DNA of 64,000 nt from UBA4782 sp034430215 (GCA_034430215.1 DAOUFE010000027.1:61754-125753); one strand, 5' to 3'. Shown: positions 1-8,984, counted from the stretch's first letter. Notes: a model not told the origin generated them from the sequence alone. Numbers and translations are program-made.

Positions 1-134
1 GGACGTACTGGGGCAATGATGTTTGTTCCAATAATTGTCAAAATGGAAAAAAGTAAAATCCACCAGCGGTTAATTCCCCATCGCCAGCGAGGTTTTTTAA
101 CCGTAGAGGTTTCAACGGGATTGGTCTGTTCCAA
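1..134 (-). CDS. atpB: ATP synthase F0 subunit a, N-terminal part (runs off the window)
   Basis: Subunit a of the membrane F0 sector forms the proton half-channels. Only the first 44 codons are present, and the gene continues beyond base 1. I place the start at TTG (134-132), behind a GGAG about 9 nt upstream, so it overlaps the end of the preceding gene by 23 nt. The visible peptide has a basic, Trp-rich stretch (KPRWRWGINRWW), then the start of a hydrophobic helix and NIIAPVR, as at the N-terminus of subunit a in this phylum. The overlap and the AtpI-like protein just upstream place it in an atp operon. The TTG start is inferred; no ATG or GTG lies in frame nearby. Confidence 0.75.
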   Translation of the reverse strand, partial: MEQTNPVETSTVKKPRWRWGINRWWILLFSILTIIGTNIIAPVR

Positions 135-426
135 TGTTATTCCGCTCCTCTAAATTCTTCGGCTTGCTTATATCAGCACGCATTTTTGCTATTGTTTTGC
201 GTGCGATCAGCAGCATGAGAATCACCGACACAGGAATACTTACCAAAAGGAATACTATGGTATACGTGGGTTTTGTACCAAAGTGATTATCCAGCCACAA
301 TCCACCGAAGAGCGCACCTAAAAGAATTGCCAACGTGACACAGCCTACCTGGGCTACCAGCACAGCAATTATCACATTTACGGTGCGCTGCTTTTGGTCT
401 TCCTTTCCGGAATTCGGTAAATTCAT
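112..426 (-). CDS. AtpI/AtpZ-like ATP synthase accessory membrane protein
   Basis: A 104-residue protein with a polar N-terminus, two hydrophobic helices (about residues 18-43 and 54-74) separated by a short GLWLDNHFGTKP-type loop, and a basic polar tail. This is the AtpZ/AtpI (F0F1-ATPase subunit, putative) architecture: a small protein encoded at the head of atp operons that helps assemble or stabilise the c-ring or the complex. It is the first gene of a minus-strand operon and its 3' end overlaps the TTG start of atpB. There is no Shine-Dalgarno sequence. A consensus promoter lies directly upstream and would start the transcript at, or one base before, the ATG. Confidence 0.8.
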   Translation of the reverse strand: MNLPNSGKEDQKQRTVNVIIAVLVAQVGCVTLAILLGALFGGLWLDNHFGTKPTYTIVFLLVSIPVSVILMLLIARKTIAKMRADISKPKNLEERNNIGTDQSR

Positions 427-433
427 CTAAAAG

Positions 434-462
434 ATTATAACAGAACGAAAAATCAGCGTCAA
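434..462 (-). promoter_or_regulatory. atp operon promoter, probably leaderless
   Basis: On the minus strand, a -35 box TTGACG (462-457) and a perfect -10 box TATAAT (439-434) are separated by exactly 17 bp. Only seven bases lie between the -10 box and the ATG at 426, so transcription should begin at about 427-426 and give a leaderless or one-base-leader mRNA. No ribosome-binding site is present, which fits that reading. Confidence 0.8.
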
Positions 463-644
463 CCAAAGGGTATTTACGGTTTTGTTACCTGCCTAAAGAA
501 CACCTAAATTATTCTAGTATTTTGGATAAAAAATCCGCAAAATCGTAGAAGAAGTCGAACTTAATAATTTTTCCTTCTCTAGCTATGCCCCTACCATAAT
601 CTACTTATCACGCAGGCTTGAATGTGAGATAATATTTCATACTT

Positions 645-1796
645 ATGACAAACAAGCCTTTACGAATCCTTTCCATTTTTGGCACCCGTCCCGAAGCAGT
701 AAAAATGGCGCCGGTGGTTCATGCCCTTAAAAAGCATCCTGAAATTCAATCCATGGTTTGTGTCACTGCTCAACATCGCCAGATGCTTGATCAGATACTC
801 ACCCTGTTCAATATCCAACCCGATTACGATCTGGATCTGATGCAGCCCAATCAATCCCTTGCAACTCTGACTGCGGGAATTTTTACTGATCTTGATCCTG
901 TACTGAAGAAGACCAAACCAGATTGGATCCTGATTCAAGGTGATACTACTACCGTGATGGTTTCTGCACTGCTTGCTTATTACAACCAGATCAAAGTCGG
1001 GCATGTCGAAGCCGGGTTGCGTACTTTCGATAAGTGGCAGCCCTTTCCCGAGGAGATCAACCGGCGGGTGGCTGGTGTGGTAGCAGATCTTCATTTTGCT
1101 CCTACTCGTTGGAGTAAGAACAACCTTTTAAAAGAAGGCGTACCTGATTGGCGGATCACAGTGACAGGCAATCCTGTGATCGATGCTTTGTATAACATCA
1201 AAGAACGCCCTGCCCCACAAGAGATCGATGAGCTTCTTGTCAGAACAGGAGTGAATTCCTCAAAGCAAAAGAAGCTAATTTTAGTCACAGCCCACCGGCG
1301 AGAGAATTTTGGTGAACCGTTGGAGAATATCTGCGCTGCATTTAAGAAACTGGCAGAAAAATATCATGACCAGATTTGCTTCATTTATCCCGTTCATCTC
1401 AACCCTAATGTGCAGGAACCTGTGCACCGTTTGCTGGATGGAATTGATAATATTTTCCTGCTTCCGCCGATGGATTATCTTCCCCTGATCCACCTCATGA
1501 AACATGCTACCCTGGTACTTACCGATTCAGGTGGCATTCAAGAGGAAGCCACAGCACTGGGAATTCCTACATTGGTCTTGCGCAATGTAACCGAACGCCC
1601 CGAAGGAGTAGAAGCAGGTGTACTCAAACTGGTGGGTACGGATGTTGACCTGATTGTGCATACCTGCACGCAATTGCTGGAAGACCAGTGTGCTTATCAA
1701 CAAATGGCAAGGGCTCAAAATCCCTTTGGCGATGGTCATGCCGCAGAGCGTATCATTGAAGCATTGCTTGCATATAAGGAACCTTATGGCGCATAA
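645..1796 (+). CDS. wecB: UDP-N-acetylglucosamine 2-epimerase (non-hydrolysing)
   Basis: Interconverts UDP-GlcNAc and UDP-ManNAc in the cytoplasm to supply ManNAc units for surface polysaccharide. At 383 residues it has full family length. Visible family motifs are FGTRPEAVKMAPV (12-24), QGDT (98-101), VEAGLRT (121-127), PEEINR (135-140), HRREN (217-221), DSGGIQEE (294-301) and TERPEG (316-321), covering the two Rossmann domains of the GT-B fold. It heads a three-gene plus-strand cluster with an acetyltransferase that it overlaps by 11 nt and a glycosyltransferase. A TAATAT box lies 9 nt before the ATG and no good ribosome-binding site is visible, so the leader may be very short. Confidence 0.95.
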   Translation: MTNKPLRILSIFGTRPEAVKMAPVVHALKKHPEIQSMVCVTAQHRQMLDQILTLFNIQPDYDLDLMQPNQSLATLTAGIFTDLDPVLKKTKPDWILIQGDTTTVMVSALLAYYNQIKVGHVEAGLRTFDKWQPFPEEINRRVAGVVADLHFAPTRWSKNNLLKEGVPDWRITVTGNPVIDALYNIKERPAPQEIDELLVRTGVNSSKQKKLILVTAHRRENFGEPLENICAAFKKLAEKYHDQICFIYPVHLNPNVQEPVHRLLDGIDNIFLLPPMDYLPLIHLMKHATLVLTDSGGIQEEATALGIPTLVLRNVTERPEGVEAGVLKLVGTDVDLIVHTCTQLLEDQCAYQQMARAQNPFGDGHAAERIIEALLAYKEPYGA

Positions 1797-2247
1797 AGAC
1801 CTGTATAGTCGCCTCGTTTATGCTCGTACTTCAAAGATTTGGGGCAAACCTGTCTATGGGATCCTGAAATTACTGGGCAGCGAAATCCCGCGATCAGTAC
1901 CGATTGGTGAAAATTTTGAGCTGGTACATGGCGGGTTTGGGGTGGTCATCCATTCCAAATCGGTTATCGGAAAGAATGTGAAGATCTACCCTGGCGTAAC
2001 ATTAGGAAGATCGGATATTTATCTGCCGGCAGACCAATCAAAATTTGAAAAAATCATCATCGAAGATGATGTCATCCTTTCCCCAGGTTCAAAGATCCTT
2101 TGTAAAGAAGGGACTTTAACGGTAAGAAAAGGCACTATTGTAGGTGCGAATGCTGTCTTGCTTGAATCAACGGGAGAAATGGAAATCTGGGCAGGCATCC
2201 CTGCCCAAAAAATAGGAATGCGCCCACCCCTCGATATGAAATTATGA
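1786..2247 (+). CDS. Serine O-acetyltransferase-like hexapeptide-repeat transferase
   Basis: A 153-residue left-handed beta-helix acyltransferase. The hexapeptide-rich segment around GGFGVVIHSKSVIGKNVKI and a second one in the C-terminal third are typical of the CysE/LbH superfamily, with a probable catalytic His in the VIH segment. I start it at ATG 1786, preceded by AAGGA five bases upstream; a longer in-frame extension from 1654 would lie almost entirely inside wecB and is not needed. It overlaps wecB by 11 nt and its stop overlaps the next start (ATGA), so all three are translationally coupled. The company of an epimerase and a glycosyltransferase suggests it acetylates a sugar in polysaccharide synthesis rather than serine; this is inference. 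Confidence 0.8.
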   Translation: MAHKDLYSRLVYARTSKIWGKPVYGILKLLGSEIPRSVPIGENFELVHGGFGVVIHSKSVIGKNVKIYPGVTLGRSDIYLPADQSKFEKIIIEDDVILSPGSKILCKEGTLTVRKGTIVGANAVLLESTGEMEIWAGIPAQKIGMRPPLDMKL

Positions 2248-3266
2248 ACGCGAAAAAGATCGCTGTCATTCCAAAAGTTCACGGATTAGGGGGAATGGTT
2301 TCCTTCCAGTCACGGTTCATCTCTGGGCTAGAAACACGTGGATATACCGTCACGCAGGATATTCACGACCCTGAAATATCCGCAGCATTGGTCATAGGTG
2401 GAACACGAAAGATCAAAGATCTTCTTGCTGCCCGACGCCGGGGTGTTCTTGTCGTTCAACGTTTGAACGGGATGAACTGGCTGCATCGTGTAAGGCGTAC
2501 TCCTCTCCGTCATTATTTACGTGCTGAAACAAACAACTGGGTGCTGGCATTCATCCGGCGGTTTGTTGCAAACCGCATTGTTTATCAGAGCGATTTTTCT
2601 CAATGGTGGTGGAACAAGCGGTACGGAAGACTCTCCAAACCCCAATCGGTAGTGCTGAATGGTGTTGACCTGTTGAAATTTGCCCCCTCATCAGAGATCG
2701 AACCTCCCCAAAATATCATCCGGATCCTGATGCTGGAAGGTCATATGGGAGGGTCTTACTCCATTGGGCTGAATACCGGGTTTGAGCTCGCCTGCCAGGT
2801 AAGAGAGCTGACTGGTAAGCCCACCGAACTTCTCATTGCGGGTGATGTCCCTGAGAAACTTCAGCGATCATTTGCTCCCCCTAGAAACGTTTCGTTAAAA
2901 TTCATGGGGGTCATTTCTGGTACTAAAGTTCCAGAGATCACTCAACACGCTCATATGCTTTTTTCTGCAGACCTGAACGCAGCCTGCCCCAATGCGGTGG
3001 TCGAATCATTGGCTTGTGGTTTACCCGTGATCTCTTTCAATACTGGAGCACTTGCGGAATTAGTTCCTGAATATGCTGGAATTGTGGTGCCATATGGAAG
3101 CAATCATTGGAAACTTCAGAAGCCTGACATCTCTGCATTAGCGATGGCAGCGCAGAAGGTCTATGAAAACAACAAGGCATTCCGCATGGGGGCTTGTCGC
3201 GCAGCGGAAGAAAAGCTTGATCTTGAAAAAATGCTGGATAAATACCTGGAAGCGCTGCTAGGATGA
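2244..3266 (+). CDS. Glycosyltransferase family 4
   Basis: A 340-residue GT-B glycosyltransferase. The C-terminal half carries the GT4 nucleotide-sugar signature: AACPNAVVESLACGLPVI, with the conserved Glu of the E-x7-E type motif, followed by the NTGALAEL segment. The N-terminal acceptor domain is less conserved and has a Lys/Arg-rich, membrane-associating look (RRGVLVV, RVRRTPLRHYLR). It starts at an ATGA overlap with the acetyltransferase, so it is translationally coupled to it. The donor may be the UDP-ManNAc made by the wecB product, but the sequence does not prove that. It likely acts at the cytoplasmic face of the membrane in exopolysaccharide or lipid-linked glycan assembly. Confidence 0.85.
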   Translation: MNAKKIAVIPKVHGLGGMVSFQSRFISGLETRGYTVTQDIHDPEISAALVIGGTRKIKDLLAARRRGVLVVQRLNGMNWLHRVRRTPLRHYLRAETNNWVLAFIRRFVANRIVYQSDFSQWWWNKRYGRLSKPQSVVLNGVDLLKFAPSSEIEPPQNIIRILMLEGHMGGSYSIGLNTGFELACQVRELTGKPTELLIAGDVPEKLQRSFAPPRNVSLKFMGVISGTKVPEITQHAHMLFSADLNAACPNAVVESLACGLPVISFNTGALAELVPEYAGIVVPYGSNHWKLQKPDISALAMAAQKVYENNKAFRMGACRAAEEKLDLEKMLDKYLEALLG

Positions 3267-3273
3267 AATAGTT

Positions 3274-3786
3274 TTATATTTCTCCCAGGAGCAGAGAACC
3301 TTCTGGTCCTCGGTCTATTTCCCAGGGATAAATGATATATGCATCAGTGACTGCAGCAAAATAATCTGGACGTACAGAACCAAAAAGATTCCGGTAGGGG
3401 TTAAAGTGCAACACACAGGTAAAAGGTGTACCACCCGCCCCACTTACCCGGTTCTTCACAGCAGTTATGGTTCGTCCTGATCCCCACACATCATCCACAA
3501 TAAGTACATTTTTCCCCGAGAGAAGGGTATTTTCTGGGAATTGCACAAATTTTGGCCAGGCGATCAACCTTTGAAGATCTGGCTTTTGATTGATCTGCAT
3601 TACATCAGGAAAATCTACTGCTGCAGTTAAAATTAGATTTAACCCAAGTGCTTCGGCAATCAATCCCCCTGGTACCACGCCACCCCGAGTAATCATCAAC
3701 ATTGCATCATAAGCTTCCTGGAATTGAGGAGTTAAATGATCGATCAACGAATCAATGTCATTCCAGGTTAATAACTCGCGCCGCAT
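3274..3786 (-). CDS. Purine phosphoribosyltransferase (Gpt/Hpt-like)
   Basis: A 170-residue type I phosphoribosyltransferase. The PRPP-binding loop is clear at VLIVDDVWGSGRT (about residues 93-105), and the ITRGG segment near residue 32 supplies the pyrophosphate loop. Length and layout fit the xanthine-guanine/hypoxanthine group, which converts a purine base and PRPP to the nucleotide; base specificity cannot be read from the sequence. It is a single gene, convergent with the GT4 gene (7 bp between stops) and divergent from the phosphodiesterase gene. A TATAAT box and GAGTGG lie upstream of ATG 3786. Confidence 0.82.
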   Translation of the reverse strand: MRRELLTWNDIDSLIDHLTPQFQEAYDAMLMITRGGVVPGGLIAEALGLNLILTAAVDFPDVMQINQKPDLQRLIAWPKFVQFPENTLLSGKNVLIVDDVWGSGRTITAVKNRVSGAGGTPFTCVLHFNPYRNLFGSVRPDYFAAVTDAYIIYPWEIDRGPEGSLLLGEI

Positions 3787-3813
3787 AAAACCACTCTAAA
3801 ATGAAGTTTTAAC

Positions 3814-3822
3814 ATTATAGCA
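3814..3822 (-). promoter_or_regulatory. Extended -10 promoter for the phosphoribosyltransferase
   Basis: On the minus strand the sequence TGCTATAAT (3822-3814) is an extended -10 element. No convincing -35 box lies 16-18 bp upstream, which is usual for extended -10 promoters. The transcript would start about 20 nt before the ATG at 3786, leaving room for the GAGTGG ribosome-binding site. Confidence 0.5.
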
Positions 3823-3913
3823 GGATTTATGGAGGATTGTATTGATGAACCTTTTGTTTGCATCCTTCGCATGTTCATGTACAATTTCTTTATAGGCTCA
3901 AAGGAGGATGATC

Positions 3914-5188
3914 ATGAAACCTCATCAAATTCACCATTTGAATCGCCTGGTTGAAAATAGCCTTCCCAACCTCACTTTAGATGAAAACCATATAGTTCCA
4001 GATTATTATGGATATTCCATCGCCAACATTCCGTCCAGCATTTGTGAGTGGTTAGGTGCACCTGGAATCGGGCAGAAAACCCTCGCATTACCAGGGAAAT
4101 TTGTTGAAAAGCGTACATTTAAACAGGTCATCTTACTGTTAATTGATGCCTTGAGCCTTGATTCGCTGCTTGCAGCGCAACAACTGCCGGTTTGGGGGTC
4201 TTTTCTCAAAGAGAACAATCTTGCTGCTCTAACCAGTGTTGTGCCATCTACAACGACCAGTGCGCTGGTAAGTTTATGGACAGGCTGCACACCTTTTGAG
4301 CACGGTATCACCGGTTATGAAATGTATTTGAAAGAATACGGCTTGATCGCCAATATGATCTCATTCGCACCATCTTCCTTCCCTGGTGAAGTCAATATTT
4401 TACGAAAAGCTGGTTTCCAACCAGAAAACTTTTTAGCAATCCCTTCTCTGTCGCAGCATTTAAAATATCATCATATAGATGTACATGCCTTCCAACCTGC
4501 AAATATTGCCCGATCCAGCCTCACAACAATGCTCACCCCAGGCGCAATTATCCACCCCTACCGTACACAATCTGACCTCTGGATTTCCATTGAGCAGCTC
4601 GTTACAAAACGTTCAGAAAATCCTCGCTATATCTGGGCGTATTGGGGAGATTATGACGATTTAGGACATCAATTTGATCCGTATGATTCCCGTTTACTCC
4701 GTGAGTTGGAACATCTCGGGCAACATATCCAACAATTTATCAGCGCATTAACTCCGAGCGTTCGATCAGACACATTATTCCTTCTCACCGCAGATCATGG
4801 AATGATCGCCACCCCAACTGACGAATGGTATGAGCTGCGCAATCACCATAAAGTTTGGGATAAATTAATCCTCCCGCCTAGTGGTGAAAATAGATTCGCG
4901 TATTTATACCCCTACACCCAGACTGCCAGTCTACTCAATGATATGATCAGAGAAACCTGGGGAGATGAGTTCATTCTCGTTAAGTCACAGGCTGCCAGCC
5001 AGGCTGGATTGTTTGGTCAGGGAAATCCTCACCCGGCATTTGCTGACCGTATAGGCGAATATATTCTTATTGCCAGAAAAGATGCCTATATCTGGTGGGC
5101 ACAAAAAGAAAATACCCTTAAGGGAAGGCATGGAGGATTAAGCCGCGAAGAAATGTTGGTACCCTTATTGAGTGTTCCTATGGATTGA
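3914..5188 (+). CDS. Type I phosphodiesterase/nucleotide pyrophosphatase family protein
   Basis: A 424-residue member of the alkaline phosphatase superfamily. The metal-binding and nucleophile region reads LLIDALSLDS, then PSTTTSALVSLWTG with the nucleophilic Thr, and later DDLGHQFDP and TADHGM, which carry the remaining Asp/His metal ligands. These proteins hydrolyse phosphodiester or phosphonate bonds; the substrate is unknown here. I choose ATG 3914 because AGGAGG (3902-3907) is then six bases away; the ATG at 3908 abuts the ribosome-binding site. No signal peptide is visible, so it is probably cytoplasmic. It stands alone, facing a convergent small membrane protein gene. Confidence 0.85.
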   Translation: MKPHQIHHLNRLVENSLPNLTLDENHIVPDYYGYSIANIPSSICEWLGAPGIGQKTLALPGKFVEKRTFKQVILLLIDALSLDSLLAAQQLPVWGSFLKENNLAALTSVVPSTTTSALVSLWTGCTPFEHGITGYEMYLKEYGLIANMISFAPSSFPGEVNILRKAGFQPENFLAIPSLSQHLKYHHIDVHAFQPANIARSSLTTMLTPGAIIHPYRTQSDLWISIEQLVTKRSENPRYIWAYWGDYDDLGHQFDPYDSRLLRELEHLGQHIQQFISALTPSVRSDTLFLLTADHGMIATPTDEWYELRNHHKVWDKLILPPSGENRFAYLYPYTQTASLLNDMIRETWGDEFILVKSQAASQAGLFGQGNPHPAFADRIGEYILIARKDAYIWWAQKENTLKGRHGGLSREEMLVPLLSVPMD

Positions 5189-5217
5189 TCGCTGGAATTT
5201 TCTTCAAGAAAAATCTT

Positions 5218-5541
5218 TTATTTTCTTATTTTGTTGTTTCGGAAAATGGCACTGATTGTGCCAATCAAAATAATCAATACCAAAATAGTTCCACCAAGAG
5301 CAATCCCGTCTGTCTGGTGAGCATTCTGCAGCCATTCTTCCGGCAGTGGAGTGATTGTTGGTGTTGTGTTGATCTTCATTGGTATATTGGAGTATTGTGA
5401 TTCCACGGAAGATGGAAAAGTTATGAAGACGATCACAAGAAATATGATCAAAACAAATAAAATGGTAGCTGCCTGCCAGGTATGATCAGAAAAAGGTTTA
5501 CCAATTTTTCGCATAATCGATTTACATACCTTTGACTTCAA
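5218..5541 (-). CDS. Small membrane protein of unknown function
   Basis: A 107-residue protein with two hydrophobic helices (about residues 22-42 and 80-100) and a Pro/Thr-containing stretch (TTPTITPLPEEW) between them that would lie outside the membrane. I do not recognise a family. The likely start is TTG 5541, directly after the stop of the solute-binding protein gene and behind GGAAGA; an in-frame ATG at 5514 is an alternative. The tight packing suggests co-transcription and possibly a link with the lipoprotein upstream. Confidence 0.6.
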   Translation of the reverse strand: MKSKVCKSIMRKIGKPFSDHTWQAATILFVLIIFLVIVFITFPSSVESQYSNIPMKINTTPTITPLPEEWLQNAHQTDGIALGGTILVLIILIGTISAIFRNNKIRK

Positions 5542-6861
5542 TTATTCTTCCGGTGTTAATTCTTGAACAGCATCATTTGCAGCCTGCGATGCATTCATCT
5601 CTGATTTTAATACTGCAACCGTTCCATCCCGCAAGATTGGACCGATTATATTGATCAGATCAATGGAAGGGATATTTTGAAGAGACAGGATCACCTGTCC
5701 CATAAATGCCTTTCTTTGGACGCCCGGGTCGCTCACTACTGAGGATGGACGTACTGGTAAGTAATCCGCGTCTAAAGACCATGAAGTGAGAAAAACCGGG
5801 TCGCTCAAGAAGTTTACTAATTGCTCTGTGATTATTCGCCGATCAGGATCAGGATCGGGAATAGCCCACAGCCAGCCATTTGCCAGCGCATAATATCCGC
5901 CGTGAATTGCGGGAAGTGGTTCAGTTTCTTCTTGTGGGTTCATCCATTTGCCATAATATTCTGAAACAGTCGTTATCACGCGCTGAGCTTCATATTGGTC
6001 AAAATAATTCAAAGCGTCACCAGGTGTTTCTATGTTTGCATCCCATGACGAGAGAACCCCACTTGCCGCTCCCTTCTCGTATGTCTGATATACCTGGCTC
6101 AAAATTTCAGGTTGAACCATCGGATGAAGCTCTGGATCCTGTAATTGACCGCCCGCAGAGAGGTATAGGGTTAAGGTGAATAACCCAAGAGGATCAGCGC
6201 CTGGAAAGGCGATGGTTTCTGATTGATTGACCAATTCTGCCCATCCAAGATTCTCGATGGAATTTGCAGCAGCTTCAGCGGGAGAAACAGAGGGATCCCT
6301 TCTTGAAACCAGGATCATCGCATCACCAGCAAGGGGCACACCATAAATGGAATTATCTACAAGGGATAACGATTTTGCATAATCATACCAATCTACATCC
6401 TGTGTGTAATCCATTTGTGTCAGAGGGTAAATAATCCCCAATTTTGCTGCTGATTCCAATTCCATCCGGTTCAAAAGAACTAATGAAGGCATGGCTTGTG
6501 GAGCAGCTTCACTTGTCAGCGTCAATGTAGGGTATATTGAAGCTGCTCCATCGTTTTCTTTCAAGCGAATTGTTATTGTGTATTCTGGATGAGAATCTGC
6601 AAAAAGCTGGATCCTCTCTTCTAACATTTCACCTGCTTTATTTTCTTTGTTGCTGAATTTTTCAGCGATCCAGACCACAATTTCATTAGATTTACTTTGC
6701 AGAGTTTCGGTAATAACTGGAGTGGCTGTGACTGCTTCGGTTTTGCTATTTGTAGGTACAACTGACACACTTATATCTGATTTATCTGTTTCCGTCACAT
6801 TTGATGGAATACAGGAAGCCAGAATCAGCAATAAAAATAGAGAAACATGAAGCAGTTTCAT
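5542..6861 (-). CDS. Extracellular solute-binding lipoprotein
   Basis: A 439-residue lipoprotein with a signal peptide (MKLLHVSLFLLLILASC), whose lipobox LASC places the lipidated Cys at residue 17, then a low-complexity tether. The mature part resembles family 1 ABC-transporter substrate-binding proteins for sugars or oligosaccharides: IVVWIAEKF near the start of the domain, a central VPLAGDAMILVSRRD and a C-terminal NFLSDP-type segment. ATG 6861 has AGGG six bases upstream and begins the signal peptide; longer in-frame extensions would run into the upstream peptidase gene. No permease or ATPase genes are next to it, so its transporter partner is elsewhere or it acts alone. Confidence 0.82.
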   Translation of the reverse strand: MKLLHVSLFLLLILASCIPSNVTETDKSDISVSVVPTNSKTEAVTATPVITETLQSKSNEIVVWIAEKFSNKENKAGEMLEERIQLFADSHPEYTITIRLKENDGAASIYPTLTLTSEAAPQAMPSLVLLNRMELESAAKLGIIYPLTQMDYTQDVDWYDYAKSLSLVDNSIYGVPLAGDAMILVSRRDPSVSPAEAAANSIENLGWAELVNQSETIAFPGADPLGLFTLTLYLSAGGQLQDPELHPMVQPEILSQVYQTYEKGAASGVLSSWDANIETPGDALNYFDQYEAQRVITTVSEYYGKWMNPQEETEPLPAIHGGYYALANGWLWAIPDPDPDRRIITEQLVNFLSDPVFLTSWSLDADYLPVRPSSVVSDPGVQRKAFMGQVILSLQNIPSIDLINIIGPILRDGTVAVLKSEMNASQAANDAVQELTPEE

Positions 6862-6881
6862 TCTCATCCCTGTATTATTAT

Positions 6882-7877
6882 CTATCCAAAATTGATTGGG
6901 CTGGACAACAATGCCTTCAAGAGCTTTACACAATCCAGCACATCCTGATAGTCCACCATCTCGGAAGGTGAATGAATATAACGGCATGGAATAGAAATGA
7001 CACCTACAGGCATACCAGCCCGCGAGACCTGCATCATCCGTGCATCGGTGGAACCAGCATCCAGAATTTCAAGTTGATAAGGAATGCTTTCCTTTTCAGC
7101 GGTTTCCTGCATCCAGCGAATTACTTTAGGATCGGAGAGCATCCCACTATCGCGTACCTTAATCGCTGGACCTTTACCTAATGCTACTTCCATTTTCTTG
7201 CATTTGGGAGTATCACCTGTCTGGGTCACATCCAGCGCAATACCCAATTCTGCATCTACAGCATAAGCAGCGGTCATGGCACCTCTGCAACCTACTTCTT
7301 CTTGAACACTAAAAACACAATAGAGTTCATGAGGTGTGTCTTTCAACTGCTTCATGGTTTCCACCAGTATTGCCACACCTACGCGGTCATCTAGAGCTTT
7401 GGAAACCAGTCGTGCACCCAGATCGACAAACGGGCGGACAAAAATCGCCATATCACCCACTTTGACCGGACAACTTTCACGATCTTTTGCACCAACATCA
7501 ATATAGCATTTATTCATTGCAGGTGCTTGATCACGTGAATCAGATTCTGAACCGATAACACCTTCTATTCCATTCAGAAAACGTACCCGGCTGCCCAGAA
7601 GGTACACAGGGAATACACCGCCATTGGAAGTAAATCGGACGAAACCGTTTTCATCTACATGGGTTGCGATCAATCCAATTTCATCCATGTGGGCAGAAAG
7701 CATGATGCGTTTTCCACCCTTTTTGAGAGTACCTTTGCGGGCGATCAAATTGCCCAGGGCATCAACTTTGATCTCATCGGCAGTCCCTTTTATTAACTGT
7801 TTGACGAGTTCAGTAACCTGCATTTCATACCCAGAGGGTCCAGTGGTATCAACAAGAGATCGAATAAGTTCTTTCAT
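6882..7877 (-). CDS. M42 family metallopeptidase (third of a tandem trio)
   Basis: A 331-residue cytoplasmic dinuclear-metal aminopeptidase of the TET/glutamyl-aminopeptidase group that trims short peptides. All M42 motifs are seen: SAHMDEIG (His and Asp), KALDDRVG (bridging Asp), SVQEEVG (general-base Glu), the ALDVT segment with a metal Asp, GSTDA, and the final His in RYIHSP. I use ATG 7877, which has GGAG six bases upstream; a TTG at 7889 would sit at the ribosome-binding site. It is the last of three M42 genes spaced by about 10-25 nt, so the three are surely one transcript. Confidence 0.93.
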   Translation of the reverse strand: MKELIRSLVDTTGPSGYEMQVTELVKQLIKGTADEIKVDALGNLIARKGTLKKGGKRIMLSAHMDEIGLIATHVDENGFVRFTSNGGVFPVYLLGSRVRFLNGIEGVIGSESDSRDQAPAMNKCYIDVGAKDRESCPVKVGDMAIFVRPFVDLGARLVSKALDDRVGVAILVETMKQLKDTPHELYCVFSVQEEVGCRGAMTAAYAVDAELGIALDVTQTGDTPKCKKMEVALGKGPAIKVRDSGMLSDPKVIRWMQETAEKESIPYQLEILDAGSTDARMMQVSRAGMPVGVISIPCRYIHSPSEMVDYQDVLDCVKLLKALLSSPINFG

Positions 7878-7900
7878 GTGTCGCTCCAAGATTTTTCGTC

Positions 7901-8974
7901 TTAATTTCGTTGCAAAATATTCTTAGGCATTTCTGCCAAAGCTGTATGAACAAGGGTCAAGGTATTTTTCCAGTCATTAAACCGTGAGATCATCACTGGA
8001 CTATGCGCATACCTGCCTGGAACTGATATCGAAACCGAAGGAATGCCAGACCGCTGCCTGTGAATGGATCCAGCATCAGTGCCACCTTTACCGGGTTGGC
8101 GGATCTGATAAGGAATATTATTTTCACTGGCCACCTTGAACAAGTGTTGCAGCAGTCGTGGGTCAGATAGCGTACCGGTATCTGCTACATAAATAGCTGG
8201 ACCTGCATCAAGTTTGGTATTGTAATAAATATTTTCACTGCCATCCCATGTTGGGAGGTCGTACGATGGAGTGCTGTCCATTACAATCGCCAGATCGGGG
8301 TTGAAAGCATACGCAGCCACACGTGCACCCCTCAATCCGATTTCTTCCTGTACCGTGAAAGCTGCCAGCAGCTCGATATTGGCAGGTGTATGCTGGATCA
8401 GGGAGATCAGAGAAGCTACACCCAGGCGATCATCTAATGCTTTCCCCATCAAACTGGGGCCAACCTGTTGGAATTTTGTTGCAAAGTACACTGGATCACC
8501 AAGTTTGACTTTATCCCCACCATCGGGTCCTACATCCAGCCGCAGGTCTTCCAATTCCATTGCATTCTTCATTTCATCTTTTTTCATCAAATGGATTGGT
8601 TTTGCGCCGATCACACCCGGAACATGATCTTTACCAGCCAGCACGGGCTTTCCAGGCAGATAGCGTGAGTCAATACCACCCACTGCCAACATCCTGAAAA
8701 GTCCGCCTTCTTCTTTTTCAATGACCATAAAGCCAACTTCGTCCATGTGTGCAGCTACCATCACGCGCAGTGCGTCAGGTTGTTGAGCTTTGCGAGTCGC
8801 CAATACATTCCCTAGTGCATCTACATGAACGTCATCGCAGTAAGGTTTGATATTTTCCAAAACGATCTTTCGTATTTCGCCAACATCACTTAATATTCCG
8901 CAGGCATTGGAAAGACGTTCAAGCAGGTCGATTTGCTCTTTTTCAATTAACGGAGCCATGTTCTTTGTTGTCAT
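7901..8974 (-). CDS. M42 family metallopeptidase (second of a tandem trio)
   Basis: A 357-residue paralogue of its neighbours with an intact active site: AAHMDEVG, KALDDRLG, TVQEEIGLRGA, the VMDST metal Asp, GGTDAGS and RYAHSP. It differs from the downstream copy in the loop sequences and carries extra residues near SYDLPTWDGSE, suggesting a distinct peptide preference (inference). The start at ATG 8974 has AGAGGTG a few bases upstream. Members of this family form dodecameric tetrahedral particles; whether the three paralogues assemble together cannot be told from sequence. Confidence 0.93.
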   Translation of the reverse strand: MTTKNMAPLIEKEQIDLLERLSNACGILSDVGEIRKIVLENIKPYCDDVHVDALGNVLATRKAQQPDALRVMVAAHMDEVGFMVIEKEEGGLFRMLAVGGIDSRYLPGKPVLAGKDHVPGVIGAKPIHLMKKDEMKNAMELEDLRLDVGPDGGDKVKLGDPVYFATKFQQVGPSLMGKALDDRLGVASLISLIQHTPANIELLAAFTVQEEIGLRGARVAAYAFNPDLAIVMDSTPSYDLPTWDGSENIYYNTKLDAGPAIYVADTGTLSDPRLLQHLFKVASENNIPYQIRQPGKGGTDAGSIHRQRSGIPSVSISVPGRYAHSPVMISRFNDWKNTLTLVHTALAEMPKNILQRN

Positions 8975-8984
8975 AGATCACCTC

